From Ruminococcaceae bacterium UBA945 (lineage in GTDB: Bacteria; Bacillota; Clostridia; Oscillospirales; Acutalibacteraceae): DNA of 10,956 nucleotides. The notes beneath the pieces are model-generated. The model saw only the letters and a list, made by a program, of their open reading frames with translations, searched no databases and was not told where the DNA came from. This document shows positions 7,201-10,956 of this stretch, in pieces. The first letter of the stretch is position 1. Every line of letters starts with the position of its first letter. The position numbers and the translations under genes were made by a program. The stretch spans positions 870 through 11,825 of the forward strand of contig DBCZ01000094.1 of NCBI GenBank assembly GCA_002293315.1. Reading direction: 5' to 3'.

Positions 7201-7929
7201 AAGCCGACATACAGAGCTTCAGAGATGGCCACAGTTACGATTGGCGGCAGAGACATCGCAGATGAAGCAGGATTTGATTTTGAAATCAGCACACCTTCTA
7301 ACGAGGTTACATACAACATCACGGTTGCTTCCGAAGACGGCAAAGCTTCCTTCGACTATATCCTCACTGTTTATGAGAACACAACATTCCCCGATGTTCC
7401 GGCTACAGCATGGTATGCTGAATCAGTTTATGATGCAGTTGCTTACGGTCTCATCAAGGGTATGGATGACGGCACATTCCAGCCGAACGCAAACCTCACC
7501 AGAGGTCAGTTCGCGGTTATCATTGGCCGTATGTTCATGACAGACGAAGAGATGGCTGAGTACGAGAGCGCAGCATCATTCACAGACGTGACCACTCAGT
7601 ATTACGCAAACGCTGTTAAGTTCTGCGTAGACAAGGGAATCGTTGATGGTTATGATGATGGCACGTTCAAGGGCGGCAACAATGTTAAAAGAAATGAAAT
7701 GGCCACAATGATTTGCAGAGCTCTTAACCTCACACCGGTTACCACTCCGACAACTCTGTTTGCAGATGACGCCAATCTCGGTTGGGCAAAAGGCTTCATC
7801 TATGCATGCAAAGAGGCTGGAATCCTCGAAGGCACAAATAATGTCTTTAACCCGCAGAACAATGCGAGGCGTTCAGAAGCTGCTAAGGTTTCTGTGCTGA
7901 CATATGAGATGCTGAAGGGACTTAACTAA
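4246..7929 (+). CDS. S-layer-type surface protein: eight beta-rich repeats plus three SLH domains
   Basis: The 1227-residue secreted protein starts with a signal peptide: a basic KNSKFLKK end, a hydrophobic core, and a likely cut after ASA at residue 31. Eight degenerate beta-sandwich-like repeats of about 100-160 residues follow, starting near 37, 154, 275, 382, 499, 622, 787 and 943. Most open with an F/L-x-I/L strand (DFRIAG, SFAIAG, AFGFVD, AFGIGN), carry a central TVxxPY-like strand (TVVMPY, KFTVPYG, TVEVPY, TVPLGT), and close with a Y/W-T-L-x-V strand. They resemble the bacterial Ig-like/DUF5018 type, but I cannot assign the family firmly. Three SLH domains (about 1048-1097, 1112-1157 and 1172-1222) should bind secondary cell-wall polymer. 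SLH3 is degenerate (NVFNPQNN). The only three cysteines lie in SLH2 and SLH3. Codons favour ACA for Thr and GCT/GCA for Ala, unlike neighbours rich in ACG and GCG/GCC, which fits high expression. It has its own promoter and a strong terminator. It may be the major S-layer protein or an abundant SLH-anchored adhesin. Confidence 0.9.
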   Translation: MKNSKFLKKSLALVLAIMMVFGAMIPTGASAATAPTFETIVIAGKTITPVSTSGITTSISTAQKIGYTNASEVEVPLLFVLRNDTDSTKVYFGADAEAASANEVSSGGNLLLSKLTANDAGTEYKGVFVTATGEDKTVYPLTINITPPSSDSSIKDFRIAGQVSSSVNAATRTITVVMPYTDAIGSTVDNIALFAGPATTPSSTTDDASVLFNANNGNWGAAGGDPALVASAQWAGGGKANFYSGGSYVSKELQVKAETGVTDVWTVNVTEAVGFTSFAIAGAESAEIDEATSKITVVMPYGTKIDAENLLTATFRTGLPSTVSLEGGTLTDVALTSGKAADFTGFDDNSDAELVITRTGTAETRTYELDLTVNPLNPNAAITALSVVADRTDATGTPTAPEDGTVNETAKTLTAVLGSVANLGDVDLTITASAEATVEIPLQAGQTAAVDASGTPITLSGVDATAPVTIKVIPDDTSKPAVLYTLTLTKVGAPATATITSFSLVNETDAEDVINAVINNTAKTIKFTVPYGMTNDELGDYKVLYGVNSSGVIVGYYDGSNFDTLLVRGSTVDAGADKAIPNIYGSALTSRVKASSEAEPDRVFLEYTVSFTRSAPATGKDLLTFATTYETNPLTDATTYAGAINATKTPKEVVITYPYGDYTRKAGFKADQLAVLTTSDKAVAYYFDGSDYQPIKAAVKDADGNINNDATVIDMSAATEDSPITVYVLSEELAFDAKGLGTEGADISVADFEAAIGEDPSNATKLGKTTKYALYGKAAAPRTGNALSAFGFVDGKGNTIPAKSVDTATRTVTVEVPYTYAATATKLYPVFTVSAGAIINTDATGDVPSGEELLSGGDLTLGKLDETQSRFIDLSGPWAGLDADKLYTDPIVPNFYKKGGTVGSAGDVLDTLENLYVFDESGLRVNPYTLVVKVLEPKTGAQLSAFGIGNTAGVINDTDTAKTVRVTVPLGTSTNTDGRAMLLGVKPTYRASEMATVTIGGRDIADEAGFDFEISTPSNEVTYNITVASEDGKASFDYILTVYENTTFPDVPATAWYAESVYDAVAYGLIKGMDDGTFQPNANLTRGQFAVIIGRMFMTDEEMAEYESAASFTDVTTQYYANAVKFCVDKGIVDGYDDGTFKGGNNVKRNEMATMICRALNLTPVTTPTTLFADDANLGWAKGFIYACKEAGILEGTNNVFNPQNNARRSEAAKVSVLTYEMLKGLN

Positions 7930-7964
7930 GGTTTCAACTCTACTTAATTTTATGATTACCCCAT

Positions 7965-8006
7965 AGATGTAAGGGACGGAAGAAATTCCGTCCCTTATGT
8001 CTTTTT
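7965..8006 (+). terminator. Strong Rho-independent terminator after the S-layer gene
   Basis: TAAGGGACGGA (7970-7980) pairs perfectly with TCCGTCCCTTA (7987-7997) around a six-base loop. The stem continues outward through two wobble and three Watson-Crick pairs to 7965/8002. A TCTTTTT run (8000-8006) follows. It is the strongest terminator in the window, as expected for a highly transcribed gene. Confidence 0.92.
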
Positions 8007-8028
8007 CATGAGAAAACCATCAAAATAC

Positions 8029-8056
8029 TTGCAAAAATGAATAAAAGAGCTATAAT
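8029..8056 (+). promoter_or_regulatory. Promoter of the antiporter gene
   Basis: TTGCAA (8029-8034) is followed after 16 bases by a perfect TATAAT (8051-8056). It lies between the S-layer terminator and the antiporter start. The leader would be about 40 bases. Confidence 0.65.
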
Positions 8057-8103
8057 AGTAAAAGTTGCGGTTATAAGGGTATGGATACGAGGGGGTAAAG
8101 TGA

Positions 8104-9447
8104 ATGCCTGAAGATGCATATAAATATCTATTTGACCTTGCGCTGATTCTCATCAGCACGAAAATATTCGGTTTATTCACAAGGAGGGCACATCTCCCGC
8201 AGGTGGTAGGCGCTTTGATTGCCGGGCTGATATTCGGCCCGATTGGCTTTGGCCTGCTGCATGAAACAGATTTTCTCACACAGCTCTCGGAAATCGGCGT
8301 AATAGTGATGATGTTCACCGCCGGCATGGAAACAGACATCAAGGATCTGAAAAATACCGGCAAGGCCGGCTTTGTTGTCGCGCTTATAGGCGTGATTGTT
8401 CCTCTCGGCGGCGGCACGCTCCTCGGTATGCTCTTCACTCCGGAGGGTGCCGCGAGCACCTCAATGATTGAGAACATCTTCATCGGCACAATCCTCACAG
8501 CCACCTCCGTTTCAATCACTGTTGAAACGCTGACAGAGCTGGGCAAGCTGAACTGCAAGGTCGGCAACACAATTCTCGCCGCGGCGCTGATTGACGATGT
8601 GCTGGGGCTCATTGTCCTCACGGTGGTCACGAGCTTCGGCGGCGGAGAGGAAAACATAGGGATAGTGCTTCTTAAGATTCTGTTGTTCTTCGTGTTTGTC
8701 GCACTCGTTGCGCTTCTCGGCAGGAAATTCTTCACATGGTATGAGGGCAGAACGAAGAGGAATCTGCGTCGCTACCCTATCCTTGCGTTTGTCGTTTGTC
8801 TTATCATGGCTTATCTGGCGGAAGAGGTATTCGGCGTATCGGATATAATCGGCGCGTTTTCGGCCGGAATGATAATCGGCAGCACGCCGAAATCGGAATA
8901 CGTCGCTTCAAAGTTTGCGCCGCTTTCATATTTGCTTTTAACCCCGATTTTCTTCGCGAACATCGGCATCAAGGTGGTCATACCCGATATGACGGTAAGC
9001 CTCGTGATTTTCACGGTTCTCCTCATTATTATTGCAATTGTGACGAAGCTAATCGGCTGCGGCTTCGGTGCAAAAATAATGAAATTCACTAATAAGGAAA
9101 GCGTTCAGGTGGGTATAGGCATGGTCTGCCGCGGAGAAGTGGCGCTGATTGTCGCCAATAAGGGCGTGGCGATGGGCATTATGCCACCGCTGTTCTTCGG
9201 GCCGATAATCATTATGATTGTCGCCTGCACCATCTTCACGCCGATAGCTTTGAAGATGGCGTTCCGAGAAAAGAATAAGCCCGCAGTGCTCGTCGGGGCA
9301 AACGGCGAGGTAATCCAGGAGTGCGAGCCGGAATCTCCGATTACAAAGAGGCTTGAAAAGAAGAGAAAACTGGAAGAACTGAGCCATCATGAGATGGAAA
9401 AGCTTTATATGGAAGAAAAAGGGGACGAACATAGCAAAAAGCCTTGA
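8104..9447 (+). CDS. CPA2-type Na+(K+)/H+ antiporter, NapA/GerN/KefB-like membrane domain
   Basis: The 447-residue protein is a monovalent cation/proton antiporter of the CPA2 group, with about twelve to thirteen membrane segments over residues 6-388. Family marks are PQVVGALIAGLIFGP (32-46), the unwound-helix motif TATSVS (132-137), the ion-binding pair Asp164-Asp165 in ALIDDVLG (161-168), Lys315 and MVCRGEVALIVA (340-351). A DD pair with a downstream Lys is the pattern of electrogenic exchangers such as NapA. KefB/KefC carry a C-terminal TrkA-N/RCK domain; here there is only a charged tail of about 55 residues rich in Lys and Glu, so ligand gating of the Kef kind is not expected. ATG 8104 has GAGGGGG (8089-8095) 8 bases upstream. 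It has its own promoter and no obvious operon partner. Likely job: pH and Na+/K+ homeostasis at the cytoplasmic membrane. Ion choice is not readable. Confidence 0.9.
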   Translation: MPEDAYKYLFDLALILISTKIFGLFTRRAHLPQVVGALIAGLIFGPIGFGLLHETDFLTQLSEIGVIVMMFTAGMETDIKDLKNTGKAGFVVALIGVIVPLGGGTLLGMLFTPEGAASTSMIENIFIGTILTATSVSITVETLTELGKLNCKVGNTILAAALIDDVLGLIVLTVVTSFGGGEENIGIVLLKILLFFVFVALVALLGRKFFTWYEGRTKRNLRRYPILAFVVCLIMAYLAEEVFGVSDIIGAFSAGMIIGSTPKSEYVASKFAPLSYLLLTPIFFANIGIKVVIPDMTVSLVIFTVLLIIIAIVTKLIGCGFGAKIMKFTNKESVQVGIGMVCRGEVALIVANKGVAMGIMPPLFFGPIIIMIVACTIFTPIALKMAFREKNKPAVLVGANGEVIQECEPESPITKRLEKKRKLEELSHHEMEKLYMEEKGDEHSKKP

Positions 9448-9471
9448 TTTTTCTTATTTTCGTGATATAAT
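9444..9471 (+). promoter_or_regulatory. Extended -10 promoter of the rimP-nusA operon
   Basis: TATAAT (9466-9471) is preceded by TGA, making a full extended -10 (TGnTATAAT). TTGATT (9444-9449) lies 16 bases upstream and overlaps the antiporter stop codon. The start would be near 9478, giving a leader of about 62 bases that carries the hairpin at 9496-9517. Confidence 0.75.
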
Positions 9472-9495
9472 CATAATAGAAGAATGATGATGCTG

Positions 9496-9517
9496 GAGAG
9501 TGGGGTGACCCGCTCTC
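9496..9517 (+). promoter_or_regulatory. Leader hairpin of rimP-nusA (possible attenuator, or antiporter terminator)
   Basis: GAGAGTGGG (9496-9504) pairs with CCCGCTCTC (9509-9517): nine pairs including one T-G wobble, closed by a GTGA loop, a GNRA tetraloop. A U-rich but interrupted stretch (TTGTTGTGTTG, 9518-9528) follows and runs into the rimP SD (GAGGG, 9528-9532). It lies between the promoter and rimP. It could terminate antiporter transcripts, attenuate the operon, or only stabilise the leader. Confidence 0.6.
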
Positions 9518-9539
9518 TTGTTGTGTTGAGGGTGTGTCA

Positions 9540-10004
9540 ATGAAAAAGAGTACGACAGAGAGGGTATATGACATCGCAAAACCGCTCGCAGATGCCTTGG
9601 GGCTTCATATCTGGGATATTATCTTCAAGAAAGAGGGCAGCTCGTGGGTGTTGAGAATCTACATCGACAAGGCCGGCGGAATAGGAATTGATGATTGCGT
9701 CGATATGACGAAGGCCATCAACCCTGAGCTGGACAGGCTTGACCCGATCCCGCAGGAATACACCTTGGAGGTCTCAAGCCCCGGGATCAATCGGAAACTC
9801 ACAAAACGGGAGCATTTTGATGCCTTCATTGGTGCGCCGCTTACGGTCAGGCTCATAAGACCGCTGGAAGACGGCACAAAGGAAATCGAGGGAATTCTGC
9901 TGAACGCCGATAACACGTCGATAGAGCTGCAAATCAATGACGATACAAGCGTGACGATTGATAAGAAGGAGTATTCCTCCGCCGCGCTGAACGAAGAATT
10001 ATGA
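9540..10004 (+). CDS. rimP: Ribosome maturation factor RimP
   Basis: RimP assists late assembly of the 30S ribosomal subunit in the cytoplasm. The 154-residue product has the signature YTLEVSSPGINRKLT (74-88) closing the N-terminal domain, the upstream VLRIYID strand (37-43) and an SH3-like C-terminal domain (about 89-150). Length is typical. ATG 9540 is preferred over GTG 9534 because the GAGGG SD is 7 bases from the ATG but only one base from the GTG. It sits directly upstream of nusA (26-base gap), the conserved order in Firmicutes (rimP/ylxS-nusA-ylxR-infB). Identity is secure. Confidence 0.95.
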   Translation: MKKSTTERVYDIAKPLADALGLHIWDIIFKKEGSSWVLRIYIDKAGGIGIDDCVDMTKAINPELDRLDPIPQEYTLEVSSPGINRKLTKREHFDAFIGAPLTVRLIRPLEDGTKEIEGILLNADNTSIELQINDDTSVTIDKKEYSSAALNEEL

Positions 10005-10030
10005 GAATCTTATAGAAACGGAGAATAAAA

Positions 10031-10956
10031 ATGGCAAGGAAAAAGGAACCCGAGCTGAACATGGGGCAAGAGCTGTTTTTGGCACTGGATATGCTCGAGA
10101 AAGAAAAGGGCATACCTGCGGACTTCATGCTTGACAAGATAAAAAAGGCCATCTCAACGGCCTGCAAGAATAACTACGGCAACGAAGACGTTGAGATAGA
10201 CATTGACCCCGTAACGGCTAAGTTCGACGTCTACCTCCAAAAAGAGGTAAAGAAAGAGGTTGAGAACCCTAACCGCGAAATCGACATCACCTTGGCAAAG
10301 AAGATAAACGCAAAGGTCAAGGAGGGCGAATTCGTCGGAATTCAGCTCGACACGAAGCAGTTTGGCAGGGTTGCTGCCCAGACAGCCAGAAATATCATTC
10401 GCCAGGGCATAAGAGACAGCGAGCGAGGCCAGATGATGCAGGAGTTCCAGAGCAAGCATCAGGAGCTCGTCACGGGTGTGGTTGAGCGCATTGACCCGCG
10501 TTCCGGCGCAATTTCCCTGCGCATAGGCAAGGCTGAGGCGGTTCTGCCGAAGAATGAGCAAATCGGCGACGAAAATGTCCGTGAGGGTGACCATATCAAG
10601 ATCTATGTGGTTGACGTGAAGGAGACGGAGAAGGGCCCGAAGGCGATTATCTCCCGCACTCACCCGGACCTCGTCAAGAGAATGTTTGAGACAGAGGTGC
10701 CGGAAATCTATGACGGCATCGTGGAGATAAAGGCCGTTTCCAGAGAGGCTGGCTCGCGCACAAAGCTCGCGGTTTTGAGCCATGACGCGGACGTTGACGC
10801 CGTGGGCGCATGCATAGGAGCAAAGGGCACAAGAGTTTCGGAGATTGTCGATGAACTCGGCGGCGAGAAGATTGACATCGTTGAATACAGCGAGAACCCA
10901 GAGGAATTCATCGCGGCGGCGCTTTCGCCCGCAACGGTGGTTTCGGTGGAGGTTGC
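10031..10956 (+). CDS. nusA: Transcription termination/antitermination factor NusA, 5' part (cut by window end)
   Basis: The frame is open from ATG 10031 to the window edge, 308 codons, with GGAG (10020-10023) 7 bases before the start. NusA binds RNA polymerase and nascent RNA and modulates pausing, termination and antitermination. Visible domains are the N-terminal polymerase-binding domain (about 1-135), S1 (about 144-208) and most of KH1 (from about 227). KH1 includes VGACIGAKGTRV (258-269) with the GAKG GxxG loop at 263-266, and then EKIDIV (279-284). The junction ISRTHPDLVKRMFETEVPEI (207-226) is characteristic. The second KH domain lies beyond the window. Cotranscription with rimP is very likely. 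Confidence 0.97.
   Translation, partial: MARKKEPELNMGQELFLALDMLEKEKGIPADFMLDKIKKAISTACKNNYGNEDVEIDIDPVTAKFDVYLQKEVKKEVENPNREIDITLAKKINAKVKEGEFVGIQLDTKQFGRVAAQTARNIIRQGIRDSERGQMMQEFQSKHQELVTGVVERIDPRSGAISLRIGKAEAVLPKNEQIGDENVREGDHIKIYVVDVKETEKGPKAIISRTHPDLVKRMFETEVPEIYDGIVEIKAVSREAGSRTKLAVLSHDADVDAVGACIGAKGTRVSEIVDELGGEKIDIVEYSENPEEFIAAALSPATVVSVEV

Noticed and set aside
4808..7540. Several plus- and minus-strand ORFs inside the S-layer gene (for example 7037-7540)
   Set aside because: They are shifted frames of a gene with a continuous 1227-codon frame, a signal peptide and SLH domains, and they lack their own SD and motifs. I also found no frameshift in the main frame.
7995..8735. 246-codon minus-strand ORF opposite the antiporter start
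   Set aside because: It overlaps the terminator and promoter region and the conserved antiporter frame. Its composition is that of an antisense shadow.

Overview
This window looks like chromosomal DNA from a low-to-mid GC Gram-positive bacterium of the Clostridia type. The evidence is a YabE-like cell-wall protein (DUF348-G5-3D), a secreted surface protein anchored by SLH domains, strong SD sequences, sigma-A style promoters (TTGACA/TATAAT class), and a rimP-nusA gene pair in the usual Firmicutes order. All genes lie on the + strand. I see no insertion sequences, CRISPR arrays, tRNAs, rRNAs or phage genes. Species cannot be assigned from the sequence alone.

Layout. Positions 1-427 are a non-coding leader ending in a near-consensus promoter (332-360). 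It feeds a secreted or membrane-anchored YabE-like peptidoglycan-active protein (428-1852), which is followed by a good terminator. A second unit starts at about 1914. It carries a small three-helix membrane protein (1970-2317) overlapping by four bases an AEC-family permease (2314-3252), then rpe, ribulose-phosphate 3-epimerase (3304-3930). An AT-rich 315-base gap follows. It holds an array of A/T tracts spaced about 10 bp apart, a promoter and a 5'-leader stem-loop, all ahead of a 1227-residue S-layer-type protein (4246-7929). That protein has a signal peptide, eight degenerate beta-sandwich-like repeats and three C-terminal SLH domains. A strong terminator (7965-8006) closes that unit. Next come a monocistronic CPA2-type Na+(K+)/H+ antiporter (8104-9447), then an extended -10 promoter overlapping the antiporter stop codon, a leader hairpin with a GUGA loop, rimP (9540-10004) and the 5' part of nusA (10031 to the window end).

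How it fits together. The window mixes envelope functions (YabE-like wall enzyme, S-layer protein, two transporters) with core housekeeping (pentose phosphate pathway, ribosome maturation and transcription elongation). Apart from the membrane-protein/AEC/rpe unit and rimP-nusA, the genes appear to be transcribed separately.

Most notable. The upstream architecture of the S-layer gene (phased A-tract array, then promoter, then 5'-terminal stem-loop) and the repeat organisation of the protein itself deserve a second look. I found no convincing wholly new multi-gene system.
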